A DNA stretch of 64,000 bases from Christiangramia oceanisediminis (GCF_022570735.2 NZ_JANCNS010000003.1:186001-250000), one strand, 5' to 3'. Shown: positions 1-9,770, counted from the stretch's first letter. Notes: a model not told the origin generated them from the letters alone. A program made the numbers and translations.

Positions 1-1
1 C

Positions 2-448
2 AGCAGCATAAAGATCCTGTTCGAAAACAGGCAAATCCAGGATGTATACTATTATAACCAGATAGATGGCAGCCTTACCCCGGAAAATGAATTTCCGCCT
101 AATCAGCGGCGTCTGGAAGGTTTCAACTGGCGTGGTGAAGAACGAATTTTAAGCAAAGAGGGATTGTTTGAAGGAAAACCGGAACCCGAACTCACCAAGA
201 TCAAAGGTATTCCCCTTCCCGATGCTCCCGAGGAATTCTTTGAAAAAAGAAAAGAAAAAGACGATTTACTCCTCAATGAGAATTCAAGGCTAAAACCATC
301 TATTCTTCAGAACCGGGAAGCAGACAGTCTCAGGTTCAAAAATGAAAAGGTGCTCGACAGTATCAACCCCGATACGGAAAAAGAAAAGCTTAAACAGGAT
401 ATTGAAAATCTCGAAAAAGCGAATAAAGCTAAAAAGAAGGATAGTTAG
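2..448 (+). CDS. OstA-like protein, C-terminal part (partial)
   Basis: The frame is open from base 2 to the stop at 446-448, so this is the last ~148 residues of a gene that starts outside the window. The fragment has the phrases KILFENRQIQDV and RRLEGFNWRGEERI, followed by a charged, Lys/Glu-rich tail. I recognise these from the C-terminus of the large flavobacterial OstA-like proteins, which are related to the LptA/LptD periplasmic LPS-transport fold. In flavobacteria this gene often precedes a class III aminotransferase, as here. The role in LPS export is inferred from the family; the beta-jellyroll part itself is not visible in this window. Confidence 0.75.
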   Translation, partial: SSIKILFENRQIQDVYYYNQIDGSLTPENEFPPNQRRLEGFNWRGEERILSKEGLFEGKPEPELTKIKGIPLPDAPEEFFEKRKEKDDLLLNENSRLKPSILQNREADSLRFKNEKVLDSINPDTEKEKLKQDIENLEKANKAKKKDS

Positions 449-449
449 A

Positions 450-1649
450 TTGAAAGAGGATTTTTTAAAATACCAGGCACAAACCACCCCGCATCCACTG
501 GGCCTTGAAGTAGATTATGCCAGTGGAAGTTATATTTATACCACAGACGGCAAACAACACCTGGACTTTGTAGCTGGGGTTTCGGCATGCAGCCTGGGTC
601 ATTCGCATTCAAAAGTGGTTGCTGCCATCACCCAACAGGCTCAGAAGTACCTGCATGTGATGGTTTATGGCGAGTATGCGCAGCAACCGGCCGTAGAATT
701 GACAAAATTACTGGCAAAACATTTTCCCCCTCCATTGGAGAAAACCTATCTGGTTAATAGTGGAACTGAAGCCATTGAAGGAGCCCTGAAACTGGCGAGA
801 CGAGCTACAGGACGTACCGGGATCATTGCAGCCAAACAAGCCTATCACGGGAATACCATGGGCTCACTAAGCCTGATGGATTATGAGGAACGGGTAAAAC
901 CATTCAGGCCGCTTATTGGAGATGTTTCATTCCTGGAATATAATAACGAATCTCATTTAGATAAAATAAACGAGAACACGGCTGCGGTAATCTTAGAGAC
1001 CATCCAGGGTGGTGCAGGCTTTATTATGCCAGCCAATGATTATCTCAAAAAAGTAAAGGCACGTTGCCAGGAAACCGGTGCTCTGCTGATTCTCGATGAG
1101 ATCCAGCCGGGTTTTGGACGAACAGGGAAACTTTTTGGATTTGAAAATTTTAGTGTTGTTCCAGATATCGTCGTGATGGGTAAAGGAATGGGTGGCGGAC
1201 TTCCGATTGGAGCTTTTTCTGCTTCAGAAAAAATAATGGATCTCCTTAGCGATAATCCTAAGCTGGGACATATCACCACCTTTGGCGGAAATCCTCTCAT
1301 AGCAGCTGCCTCTCTTGCTACTTTAAAAGAAATCACCGAAACAGAATTGATGGATCAGGCCCTGGAAAAGGAAAAATTATTCAGAAAACTCTTACAGCAC
1401 CCACTGGTCAGTGAAATTCGAGGCAAGGGATTAATGCTTTCCATTATCATGAAATCTGCCAGAATTGCTGATGATCTAATCCTGAAAGCCAAAGAAAGAA
1501 ACCTGATATTATTCTGGTTATTATTCGAGAAGCGCGCCGTGCGCATCACTCCTCCCCTGACTATTTCTAATGAGGAAATCATGAAAGGTTGTGGCATTAT
1601 TATTGACATACTCGAAGAGTTGAACCAAACTGAAGATGATGTTAATTAA
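450..1649 (+). CDS. Class III pyridoxal-phosphate aminotransferase
   Basis: This is a 399-residue fold-type I aminotransferase of the acetylornithine/4-aminobutyrate aminotransferase superfamily. I see the glycine-rich cofactor loop (VNSGTEAIEGALKLAR), the LILDEIQPGFGRTG block whose Asp contacts the pyridine nitrogen, and the Schiff-base Lys in VVMGKGMGGGLPIGAF. The chosen start is TTG at 450, one base after the upstream stop. The frame is open further upstream to 342, but that stretch overlaps the OstA-like gene and reads as low-complexity Lys/Arg. The amino donor cannot be told from sequence. Flavobacterial relatives are usually annotated only as aspartate aminotransferase family protein. 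Confidence 0.9.
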   Translation: MKEDFLKYQAQTTPHPLGLEVDYASGSYIYTTDGKQHLDFVAGVSACSLGHSHSKVVAAITQQAQKYLHVMVYGEYAQQPAVELTKLLAKHFPPPLEKTYLVNSGTEAIEGALKLARRATGRTGIIAAKQAYHGNTMGSLSLMDYEERVKPFRPLIGDVSFLEYNNESHLDKINENTAAVILETIQGGAGFIMPANDYLKKVKARCQETGALLILDEIQPGFGRTGKLFGFENFSVVPDIVVMGKGMGGGLPIGAFSASEKIMDLLSDNPKLGHITTFGGNPLIAAASLATLKEITETELMDQALEKEKLFRKLLQHPLVSEIRGKGLMLSIIMKSARIADDLILKAKERNLILFWLLFEKRAVRITPPLTISNEEIMKGCGIIIDILEELNQTEDDVN

Positions 1650-1736
1650 TTTGTTAACAACAATGCCTCAGAAAAACCAAATCGCCTGTATTGATTTTTA
1701 ACTTTAGTACAGAAGAAATCCCTAAATCCCTCTCTT

Positions 1737-3134
1737 ATGCAGCTAAGCCATAACGAAGAAGATAATTTCTCCCTAAGTCGGTTCGAGTCCATGTTGAAAA
1801 CGAATGATGTGCTGTTCTTTGATTCCAATGAATTTGAGAACATTATCAATCACTATCTGGAAAACGGGAAGATCTCACTGGCGAAAAAGGCTGTGAAGAT
1901 GGGACTGGCCCAGCATCCATCATCGGTAAACCTTAAATTGTTCAAGGTAGAGATCCTTGTTTTCGAGGATAAACTCGACCTGGCCGATGGTATTTTAAAT
2001 GAATTAAAGGAGCTGGAAACCTCCAACGAGGAAATCTATATCCAGAAGGCCCAGATCTATTCGAAAAGGGACATGCACCAGGAAGCCATTACCATGCTAC
2101 AGGCTGCGCTGGAGATCACCCTGGAAGATGCCGAGATCTTTTCCCTTATCGGGATGGAATACCTGTTCCTGGAGGATTTCGAAAATGCCAAGTATAGTTT
2201 TATGAAATGCCTGGAAGCCGATGAAGAAGACTATTCAGCTTTATATAATATCATGTATTGTTTCGATTTCCTGGATCAAAAGGAAGCAGCGATCGAGTAC
2301 TTGAACATGTACCTGGACAAGCATCCCTATTGCGAGGTTGCCTGGCACCAGGTAGGAAAACAATATTTTGATCTCAAAGAATACAACAAAGCTTTGGCTG
2401 CTTTTGATTTTGCGATCATCAGTGATGATAGATTCGTAGGAGCCTATCTTGAAAAAGGAAAGGTACTTGAAAAACTGAAGCGCTATAACGAGGCCATCGA
2501 AAACTATAATATCACCCTGGAGCTCGAAGACCCCACTTCATTCGCTTACCTGAGAATAGGAAAGTGTTTTGAGAAACTGGGATGTGATGATCTTGCGCTT
2601 AAGAACTACAAACAAACCGTACACGAAGATCCACTGCTTGATAAGGGCTGGATAGCGATTACAGATTTCTACATCAAGAAACTGAATTTTCAAAAAGCGC
2701 TTTATTATATCAACAAAGCTATCAATATCGATGAGGAGAACGTGCTTTACTGGAAGCGCTATGCAAAGATCAACAGCCGTCTCAAATTCTACGAGGAGGC
2801 TGAAGTAGGATATAAGAAAAGCCTGGAACTTGGGAATTATGAACTGGAAACCTGGATACGAAGATGTGACATCCTCATTGGTCTGGGTGAATACGAGACC
2901 GCGATCACTAGCATGCTTCAGGCACTTGAATTTTACCCGGGTACGGCAGAGATAGAATATCGACTTGCTGGTTTGTTCTTCACCACGAATAAAGCAGAAA
3001 AAGGCTATTTTCATTTAAACAGTGCCCTGAAGATCGATTCAGAATATTATATCATTATCGAGGAGCTTTTCCCGAATATCTTTAACCGAAAAAGCGTCCG
3101 TCAAATTATAAATTCCTTCGTAAAGCTCTCTTAG
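1737..3134 (+). CDS. Tetratricopeptide repeat protein
   Basis: This 465-residue protein is made almost entirely of TPR-like helix pairs. Repeats such as AIEYLNMYLDKHPYCEVAWHQ and ALYYINKAINIDEENVLYWKR show the spaced Ala/Gly/Tyr/Pro pattern of the fold. There is no signal peptide or membrane segment, so it is probably a cytoplasmic scaffold. The partner is unknown. The ATG at 1737 follows an 87-base gap containing TAACTTTA, a near match to the Bacteroidetes -7 box. The gene precedes the DUF368 pair and aroE on the same strand, an arrangement I associate with flavobacterial genomes. Confidence 0.85.
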   Translation: MQLSHNEEDNFSLSRFESMLKTNDVLFFDSNEFENIINHYLENGKISLAKKAVKMGLAQHPSSVNLKLFKVEILVFEDKLDLADGILNELKELETSNEEIYIQKAQIYSKRDMHQEAITMLQAALEITLEDAEIFSLIGMEYLFLEDFENAKYSFMKCLEADEEDYSALYNIMYCFDFLDQKEAAIEYLNMYLDKHPYCEVAWHQVGKQYFDLKEYNKALAAFDFAIISDDRFVGAYLEKGKVLEKLKRYNEAIENYNITLELEDPTSFAYLRIGKCFEKLGCDDLALKNYKQTVHEDPLLDKGWIAITDFYIKKLNFQKALYYINKAINIDEENVLYWKRYAKINSRLKFYEEAEVGYKKSLELGNYELETWIRRCDILIGLGEYETAITSMLQALEFYPGTAEIEYRLAGLFFTTNKAEKGYFHLNSALKIDSEYYIIIEELFPNIFNRKSVRQIINSFVKLS

Positions 3135-3143
3135 TAATTTTGC

Positions 3144-3151
3144 TACCTTTG
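3144..3151 (+). promoter_or_regulatory. Bacteroidetes -7 promoter box (TACCTTTG)
   Basis: TACCTTTG matches TAnnTTTG exactly and lies 22 bases before the first DUF368 start codon. No clear TTTG -33 box sits 19-20 bases upstream, so the call is tentative. Confidence 0.4.
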
Positions 3152-3173
3152 GGCGAAATCATAATTAAGGAAG

Positions 3174-4112
3174 ATGCAGAGAAGCTTTTTGGACTACCTC
3201 ACGGTCACTCTTAAAGGTATGGCCATGGGCGCGGCCGATGTAGTGCCCGGCGTTTCTGGAGGTACGATCGCTTTTATTTCAGGAATTTACGAAGAATTGA
3301 TCACCACCATTAGCGGGGTTAAACCTTCCCTGCTTACCACCTGGAAAGAGAACGGTTTTTCAGCCATGTGGAAAGAGCTGAACGGGAATTTTATCCTGGC
3401 ACTTTTCTGCGGAATCCTTATCAGCATCTTCAGCCTGATGAGGCTGGCCAATTACCTGTTAGAAAATCACCCGGTTCTTATCTGGTCTTTCTTTTTTGGT
3501 CTTGTGCTTGCCAGTATCTGGTTCGTGGCTAAACAGATCCCCAGGTGGAATTACCAGATCATCATAGCCCTGGTCCTTGGAGCTGCCATAGCATTTTATA
3601 TAGTGAGCCTCCCGCCACTTTCAGCCAATTCAAGTTATTTGTTCCTGTTCTTCGCCGGATCTATCGCCGTATGCGCGATGATACTCCCGGGAATTTCGGG
3701 TGCTTTTATCCTAGTTTTGCTAGGGGCCTATAAACCGGTTACCGAGGCTGCACATGATTTTGATTTGAAGACCCTGGCCGTGGTAGGCCTTGGTGCGATC
3801 TTTGGCCTTCTTAGCTTTTCAAGGATTCTGAAGTGGCTTTTTGAACATTATGCCAATATCACGCTGGCTGTACTTACCGGATTTATTGCCGGGTCTCTTA
3901 ATAAGATCTGGCCATGGAAGAAAGTGCTCGAAACAGAGGTCTTCGGCGATAAGGAAGTGGTGTTAAGAGAAGCTTCTGTCCTGCCCTGGAATTTTGAAGG
4001 GGAACCGCAAACTCTCTGGGCTGTTGTGTTGATGTTGGCCGGTTTTTTCCTAATCGTTGGTCTGGAAATGATCGCTACCAAAAAACCCGATCCTGCCAAT
4101 GCAACAAACTAG
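3174..4112 (+). CDS. DUF368 polytopic membrane protein (copy 1)
   Basis: This 312-residue integral membrane protein has about eight or nine hydrophobic segments. The DUF368 signature is near the N-terminus (GMAMGAADVVPGVSGGTIAF), and a second half-repeat is near residue 167 (MILPGISGAFILVLLGAY). The two GxSG-type motifs suggest an internal duplication. Some members of this family have been linked to translocation of polyprenyl-phosphate carriers, so an undecaprenyl-phosphate flippase role is possible but inferred. The end overlaps the next DUF368 gene by 14 bases, so the two copies are probably translated from one transcript. Confidence 0.85.
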   Translation: MQRSFLDYLTVTLKGMAMGAADVVPGVSGGTIAFISGIYEELITTISGVKPSLLTTWKENGFSAMWKELNGNFILALFCGILISIFSLMRLANYLLENHPVLIWSFFFGLVLASIWFVAKQIPRWNYQIIIALVLGAAIAFYIVSLPPLSANSSYLFLFFAGSIAVCAMILPGISGAFILVLLGAYKPVTEAAHDFDLKTLAVVGLGAIFGLLSFSRILKWLFEHYANITLAVLTGFIAGSLNKIWPWKKVLETEVFGDKEVVLREASVLPWNFEGEPQTLWAVVLMLAGFFLIVGLEMIATKKPDPANATN

Positions 4113-5115
4113 GACCTTTACAGATAAGATCCTACTGGTCCTCAAGGGACTTGCCATGGGAGCGGCCAATAAGGTCCCGGGTGTTTCGGGTGGTGTCGTA
4201 GCCTTTGTGGCCGGTTTCTATGAAGAATTCATTTATTCCCTTCAAAAAGTAAACCTAAAGGCCTTTAAACTGCTAATTTCGGGTCGCTTTAAAAGCCTCT
4301 ATCAATATCTAAATGGTAAGTTCCTTGGATTGCTGATCCTGGGTATGCTCATTAGTTACTTCAGCGTATCCAAATTGCTGGATTATTTGCTAATTCATTA
4401 TGAACTCTATGTTTGGGGCTCCTTCTTCGGGATGATCATTGGTTCCATTTATTACATCAGCAAGGACTTTGGAGAATGGGATCGGAATTCGCTTGTTTTC
4501 GCCTTTTTGGGAATCGCAGGCGGTATTGCCATCAGTTTCCTGGAACCGGCGAGGGAAAACGACAATCTCTGGTTCGTTTTCGTCTGCGGAATGATAAGCG
4601 TATCAGGTATGACCCTGCCCGGGCTTTCAGGTAGTTTTATCCTGATTCTCCTGGGTAATTATGTATTATTGCTGGTAGATTCGGTTAACGCGCTGTATGA
4701 CACCATGGCCGAAATGCTTTTACTGGATTTCAGCTTTATGAACGATCCGGAACGCCTGCGCATGCTGCAGGTCCTGATGGTCTTTGCGGCAGGATCACTT
4801 GCCGGCCTGGTTTCCCTTTCACATCTTCTTGGCTTTGTTCTGAAAAGATTTAAAAAAGAAACCTTCGCGGTGATCATCGGTTTTATTACCGGTTCGCTTG
4901 GAGTGGTCTGGCCCTGGAAGGAAAAGATCTATAAGACGAATGAGAATGGCGAGATCCTTATGGACCGTGAAGGGAATCAGATAATCGATAATTATGACAG
5001 GTACTGGCCAGATTTCTCTAGTTCTGAAACCTGGCTAACCCTATTTTTTATTATGGTTGGGATATTCATCGTCCTGGGGCTTGCCTGGTATGAAAATAAA
5101 AATCAGAAAAAATGA
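4099..5115 (+). CDS. DUF368 polytopic membrane protein (copy 2)
   Basis: This 338-residue paralogue of the preceding gene has the same signature (GLAMGAANKVPGVSGGVVAF) and the second motif MTLPGLSGSFILILLGNY. It differs in a soluble loop late in the protein (about residues 280-305, with ENGEILMDREGNQ). The ATG at 4099 lies inside the end of copy 1, and the stop overlaps the aroE start by 4 bases, so expression is tightly coupled. The copies have clearly diverged, so the tandem is not a recent duplication. Partner subunits or separate roles are both possible. Confidence 0.85.
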   Translation: MQQTRTFTDKILLVLKGLAMGAANKVPGVSGGVVAFVAGFYEEFIYSLQKVNLKAFKLLISGRFKSLYQYLNGKFLGLLILGMLISYFSVSKLLDYLLIHYELYVWGSFFGMIIGSIYYISKDFGEWDRNSLVFAFLGIAGGIAISFLEPARENDNLWFVFVCGMISVSGMTLPGLSGSFILILLGNYVLLLVDSVNALYDTMAEMLLLDFSFMNDPERLRMLQVLMVFAAGSLAGLVSLSHLLGFVLKRFKKETFAVIIGFITGSLGVVWPWKEKIYKTNENGEILMDREGNQIIDNYDRYWPDFSSSETWLTLFFIMVGIFIVLGLAWYENKNQKK

Positions 5116-5843
5116 GGAATTTCGGGCTTCTTGGTAATAATATAGATTATTCATTTTCAAGGAAATATTTTTCGGAAAAATTCGAAAAGGAAAACATCAA
5201 TGCCCGGTACCGGAATTTCGACATAGCTTCTATTGAAGAATTTCCAGAGATCATTGGCACTAATGATATTTCAGGACTTAATGTCACCATTCCATATAAG
5301 GAGAAGATAATGGAATACCTGGACCGGCTGGATTCACACGCTGCAAGGATCAGGGCGGTAAATACTATCAAATTTGAAGCCGATGGAAGCCTTACCGGAT
5401 ATAATACCGATTACTGGGGTTTTAAGGAATCGCTAAAACCTAATTTAAGATCCCATCATCAAAAGGCTTTGATCCTCGGCACTGGCGGAGCCTCTAAAGC
5501 TGTCGCTTATGCGCTGAAACTTCTTAATATCGAGTATGATTTTGTTTCGCGAAATGCCGATGCAGGATTTACCTACGACGAGCTTGATAAAAGCAGTATT
5601 CGGGATCACCAGATCCTCATTAATTGCACACCCCTGGGCACCTATCCAAATGTAGAAAAGCATCCTTCAGTTCCAGTTGAGTACCTCTCTGAGAAACATC
5701 TCATTTTTGATCTTGTCTATAATCCTTCAGAAACCCGCCTGATGAAACTGGCCGCAGAAAATGGATCCAGCGTTATAAACGGACTACGAATGCTGGAACT
5801 TCAGGCTGAAAAAGCATGGGAAATTTGGAACTCCCAGCCTTAA
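5112..5843 (+). CDS. aroE: Shikimate dehydrogenase
   Basis: AroE reduces 3-dehydroshikimate with NADPH in the shikimate pathway. The 243-residue protein has the N-terminal substrate domain with the catalytic Lys in LNVTIPYKEKI and the paired Asp in YNTDYWGF. The Rossmann loop is ALILGTGGASKAV, and the end has NGLRMLELQAEKAWEIW. It is shorter than the E. coli enzyme, which in my experience is normal for Bacteroidetes. The ATG overlaps the stop of the second DUF368 gene by 4 bases. Confidence 0.95.
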   Translation: MRNFGLLGNNIDYSFSRKYFSEKFEKENINARYRNFDIASIEEFPEIIGTNDISGLNVTIPYKEKIMEYLDRLDSHAARIRAVNTIKFEADGSLTGYNTDYWGFKESLKPNLRSHHQKALILGTGGASKAVAYALKLLNIEYDFVSRNADAGFTYDELDKSSIRDHQILINCTPLGTYPNVEKHPSVPVEYLSEKHLIFDLVYNPSETRLMKLAAENGSSVINGLRMLELQAEKAWEIWNSQP

Positions 5844-5950
5844 TCCCCTGTATTTTAAAGCTACAAATAAAACCAATCGCTTGCCCATTTTTAGGGGAGT
5901 TGTTATCTTTCAACTTTAATTGATATCGAAGAACCCTAACATTGAAAGAT

Positions 5951-8308
5951 ATGTCTCAACAAGAAAATGAAAATAAGAAAAAAGGGCCTTCAGAAGAAGA
6001 AATGAAAAAAGCTGATGGGTTATCCACCCCGGCTGAAAGAGCTTCAGAAGAAGGTGATGGAAAAATGTCGGCGAAGTCTGTTGATGACCAAACTAACCAA
6101 AACGAAAATTCTACTTCAGATAAAACCACCAACACTGAAAATCAGGAAGAGATCGAATCTACCGATCATGAAGATGCCATGGTAGATGAGTCGGCCGCTG
6201 GCAAAGCCACTTCAGATCTAAAGAAAAAGGAACAGCAGGATCCCGATTCAGATCCCTATACCGACCTGGAAGAACAGGAAAACCCGGAAAATCCGTTTTT
6301 TAAACAGCCTGAGATCAAGGAAGAAGATACAAAAGAGGATGCTGAAAAGCCCAAAGCTGAGAAAAAGATCTCTGATTCTACCGATCATGAGGACGCGATG
6401 GTTTCAGAATCTGAATCGAACACCCAGAAACAGGCAGAAGATGAAGAGGAGGATGAAGATGATCTTGACAGCGATATAGGAGATGCCGTGGTTGGCGAAA
6501 ACAAGAAATCTTCTGGCAACCACCAGGAATATATGGACGATGCGGTGGCAGAAGACAGTGAGGATGAAAGCGCCACCGAGAGACATAACATCCCGAAGAA
6601 GGATTATCATTCCATGAGCAAGGAAGCGCTTACAGATGAGTTGGAAACACTTCTTGCCAAGGAAAAAATACAGGCCATCAAAGAGCATGTTGCAGAGATC
6701 AGAGCTGAATTCAATGCGAAGTTCGATGAAGATATGGAAGAAAAGAAAGAGGAGTTTCTGGCCGATGGCGGAAATATCATTGACTTTCATTATTCAACCC
6801 CTTTAAAGAAACGCTTTAATTCACTCTACTTCGATTACAAGGAAAAAAGAAACAACTATTATAAACGCCTCAAAAAAGACCTCAACGAGAACCTTCATAA
6901 AAGACTGGAGATCATCGAGGAACTGAAAGGTTTGCTGGATGTTGAGGAAAACATCAATACCACCTATAACCATTTCAAGGAGATCCAGGAGAAATGGCGA
7001 ACTGCCGGGCCTATCCCAAGAGACAGGTACAATAACGTATGGAATACCTATCACCATCATGTGGAGAACTTCTATGATTTTCTGCACCTGAACAGGGAAT
7101 TCCGCGACATGGATTTCAAACATAACCTTGAACAAAAACTGAAGGTTATAAACCGGGCTGAAGAACTTGTGCAGGAAAATGATGTAAACCGTGCCTTCAG
7201 GGAGCTGCAAATGCTCCACAAAATGTGGAAGGAAGAATTAGGTCCAGTTGCAAAGGAGTACCGTGAAGATATCTGGGATCGTTTCAGCACGGCGACCAAA
7301 AAGATCCACGACAAAAGACAGGAACATTTTGAACAGCTTGATGAGCAATACGAGAAGAACTGGGAGAAAAAGCAGGAGATCATCGAAAAGATCAGGGAAA
7401 TAGCCAAAGAGGACTATGAAACCCACAACAAATGGCAACAAAAGATCAAAGAGATCGAAGCTTTAAGGGAAGCCTTCTTTAATGCAGGGAAAGTACCCAG
7501 GAACAAGAACCAGGAAACCTGGAACGCCTTCAAGGAAAATGTTCGTCAATTCAATCGTAAGAAAAACGGATTCTACAAGAACCTGAAAAAACAGCAATAC
7601 GAGAATCTTGAAAAGAAAAAAGAACTCATACAGATTGCTGAAGACAATAAAGACAGTGACGATTTTAAGACCGTGACTCCTTTGATGAAAAAAATCCAGG
7701 CCGACTGGAAGAAGATTGGACATGTGCCGAGAAAAGACAGTGATAAGGTTTGGAAACAATTCAAAAAGGCCTGTAATCATTACTTTGACAGACTACATGC
7801 TCAGCGAAATGAAGATAACAAGGAAGAGGTCGAAGCCTTTGACAAGAAAAAAGAAATTCTGGATACGGTAAAAGCCATGGAACTTACTGGTGAAAAGAAA
7901 GCCGATCTTGCTAAAATCAAGGAACAGATCAACGCATGGAAAGAAGTAGGTAAAGTGCCTTACAACAAGAGATTTATTGAAGGTAAATTCAATAAGGCCC
8001 TGGACCAGCTTTTCAAGAAAATGGATCTTGACAATACCAAGGCAGAAATGCTGAAATATGAAAATAAGGTGCAGGCGCTTGATGAAGCCGATGATGACAA
8101 AAAGATAAGAAACGAACACTATTTCCTAACCAAAAAGATCGAGGAAACCAAAGCAGAGATCAGGCAGCTTGAAAATAATCTGCAGTTCTTTTCCAATGTA
8201 GATGATGATAACCCACTGGTACAGGAAGTTCATAAGAATATCGCCAACCATAAGGCGGATCTCGAAGTCTGGGAAGAAAAGCTTCGAAAGATAAAATCGC
8301 TTTATTAA
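5951..8308 (+). CDS. DUF349 domain protein, large acidic/coiled-coil
   Basis: This is a protein of about 785 residues. The first ~230 residues are very acidic and low in complexity, with a STDHEDAMV-like phrase repeated. The rest is a series of DUF349 repeats, each a helical unit with a W-x-x-G-x-(V/I)-P-(R/N/Y) turn: WRTAGPIPRDR, FFNAGKVPRNK, WKKIGHVPRKD, WKEVGKVPYNK. The function of the family is unknown. Long charged helices suggest a structural or nucleic-acid-associated role. The frame is open from a TTG at 5942; I chose the ATG at 5951. TATCTTTC about 40 bases upstream resembles a -7 box. Confidence 0.85.
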   Translation: MSQQENENKKKGPSEEEMKKADGLSTPAERASEEGDGKMSAKSVDDQTNQNENSTSDKTTNTENQEEIESTDHEDAMVDESAAGKATSDLKKKEQQDPDSDPYTDLEEQENPENPFFKQPEIKEEDTKEDAEKPKAEKKISDSTDHEDAMVSESESNTQKQAEDEEEDEDDLDSDIGDAVVGENKKSSGNHQEYMDDAVAEDSEDESATERHNIPKKDYHSMSKEALTDELETLLAKEKIQAIKEHVAEIRAEFNAKFDEDMEEKKEEFLADGGNIIDFHYSTPLKKRFNSLYFDYKEKRNNYYKRLKKDLNENLHKRLEIIEELKGLLDVEENINTTYNHFKEIQEKWRTAGPIPRDRYNNVWNTYHHHVENFYDFLHLNREFRDMDFKHNLEQKLKVINRAEELVQENDVNRAFRELQMLHKMWKEELGPVAKEYREDIWDRFSTATKKIHDKRQEHFEQLDEQYEKNWEKKQEIIEKIREIAKEDYETHNKWQQKIKEIEALREAFFNAGKVPRNKNQETWNAFKENVRQFNRKKNGFYKNLKKQQYENLEKKKELIQIAEDNKDSDDFKTVTPLMKKIQADWKKIGHVPRKDSDKVWKQFKKACNHYFDRLHAQRNEDNKEEVEAFDKKKEILDTVKAMELTGEKKADLAKIKEQINAWKEVGKVPYNKRFIEGKFNKALDQLFKKMDLDNTKAEMLKYENKVQALDEADDDKKIRNEHYFLTKKIEETKAEIRQLENNLQFFSNVDDDNPLVQEVHKNIANHKADLEVWEEKLRKIKSLY

Positions 8309-8311
8309 AGA

Positions 8312-8938
8312 ATGCTTTGCAGTTTATGTTCCCGTGGTACTCTGGAAACGAACATCATCAATCAAAAGGAGTATTTACATTGCCTGAACTGCAAAGCTAT
8401 CTTTCTTGCTTCCAAACATTTTTTAAGCCCTGCTGAAGAAAAAGCACGTTACGAAAAGCATAATAACGATATACATGATCCAGGCTACCAGGAATTTGTA
8501 AGACCTATTGTGGAAAATGTAATTGCAAACCATTCACCCGGTTCTCATGGGCTGGATTATGGTTGTGGCACAGGTCCTGTGATAACCGCTGAACTTTCTA
8601 AAAAGGGTTACAATACCAAACTCTACGATCCCTATTTTAATCCTTCAATATCTGTTCTAAAAAGGCAATACGACTATATCGTTTGTTGTGAAGTAATGGA
8701 GCATTTTCAGCACCCCATAGAAGAATTCCGACAGTTGAAATCCTTACTTAATCCTGGCGGCTCCCTATACTGCAAGACATCGCTTTACGACGATAAAATA
8801 GATTTTGACAACTGGTATTATAAGGATGATCCTACTCATGTCACGTTCTACACGGCCAAGGCCTTACACTACATTAAAGATCGGCTCGGCTACCTAACCC
8901 TGGAAATAAAGCCAGGGGTTTTAATTCTTGGGAATTGA
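8312..8938 (+). CDS. Class I SAM-dependent methyltransferase with zinc ribbon
   Basis: The 208-residue protein begins with a small zinc ribbon (Cys3, Cys6, Cys24, Cys27). A Rossmann methyltransferase domain follows, with motif I GLDYGCGTGP at about residues 80-89 and the later motif CCEVMEHFQHP. The C-terminal half has LNPGGSLYCKTSLYDD and an HVTFYT strand typical of small-molecule methyltransferases. The substrate is unknown. The gene starts 3 bases after the DUF349 gene, so they are co-transcribed. Its stop abuts the convergent mazG stop with no spacer, and no terminator is visible there. Confidence 0.85.
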   Translation: MLCSLCSRGTLETNIINQKEYLHCLNCKAIFLASKHFLSPAEEKARYEKHNNDIHDPGYQEFVRPIVENVIANHSPGSHGLDYGCGTGPVITAELSKKGYNTKLYDPYFNPSISVLKRQYDYIVCCEVMEHFQHPIEEFRQLKSLLNPGGSLYCKTSLYDDKIDFDNWYYKDDPTHVTFYTAKALHYIKDRLGYLTLEIKPGVLILGN

Positions 8939-9712
8939 TCACATTTTTTTTGCCTCATTCCAGAACACATCCATCTCTGCCAGCGTCATATCCTTGAGGT
9001 CCTTATTCTTTTCCCTTGCCTTTTTTTCTAGATACTGAAAACGGCTAATGAACTTCTTATTTGTTCTTTCCAGCGCATTTTCGGGATTCACATTCAGAAA
9101 CCGGGCATAATTGATCATGGAAAACAACACATCGCCAAATTCGGCTTCTATTTCATCTTTATTATCGGTTTCCACTTCATGCTGAAGTTCTTCCAGTTCT
9201 TCCTTCAGCTTTTCAAAGACCTGATGCGGTTCTTCCCAGTCAAAACCTACACCAGACACTTTATCCTGTATCCTGTTTGCCTTGACCATTGCCGGCAGGC
9301 TTCGCGGCACTCCTTCAAGCACACTTTTCTTTCCTTCCTTAAGCTTCAGGTTCTCCCAGTTCTTTTTAACTTCCTCTTCATCAGCCACCTCAACATCGCC
9401 GTAAATGTGCGGATGCCTGTCTATTAACTTATCGCATATAGTATTGGCCACATCTGCAATGTCAAAATCATTGGTTTCGCTTCCTATTTTTGAATAAAAA
9501 ACAAGGTGCAACAAAACATCGCCTAATTCCTTCTTGATCTCCTCCATATCCCTGTCCAGGATCGCATCACCCAGCTCGTAGGTTTCCTCAATGGTAAGGT
9601 GTCTTAAAGACTCCATGGTTTGTTTACGGTCCCAGGGACATTGTTCCCTAAGTTCGTCCATGATAGTCAGGAGTCTGTCAAATGCTTTTAATTGTTCTTC
9701 TCTGGAATTCAT
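8939..9712 (-). CDS. mazG: Nucleoside triphosphate pyrophosphohydrolase
   Basis: MazG hydrolyses (d)NTPs to NMP plus pyrophosphate and helps clear damaged nucleotides. The 257-residue length and two tandem MazG helical modules match the E. coli-type protein. The first has CPWDRKQTMESL, the metal-binding EETYELGDAI and KKELGDVLLHLVFYS. The second has ELEELQHEV followed by EAEFGDVLFSMINYARF. The ATG at 9712 lies beyond the tRNA-His terminator, so mazG may need its own promoter or read-through. Confidence 0.95.
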   Translation of the reverse strand: MNSREEQLKAFDRLLTIMDELREQCPWDRKQTMESLRHLTIEETYELGDAILDRDMEEIKKELGDVLLHLVFYSKIGSETNDFDIADVANTICDKLIDRHPHIYGDVEVADEEEVKKNWENLKLKEGKKSVLEGVPRSLPAMVKANRIQDKVSGVGFDWEEPHQVFEKLKEELEELQHEVETDNKDEIEAEFGDVLFSMINYARFLNVNPENALERTNKKFISRFQYLEKKAREKNKDLKDMTLAEMDVFWNEAKKM

Positions 9713-9770
9713 AGGATCAGAATTTTGGTAAAAATAAAGCTTCGCTTTCGGATTGAGACCTGTACAAACA

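Noticed and set aside
2538-3014. 158-residue antisense frame over the TPR gene
   Set aside because: The plus-strand TPR frame has clear repeat structure; the antisense translation is low-complexity and has no motif.
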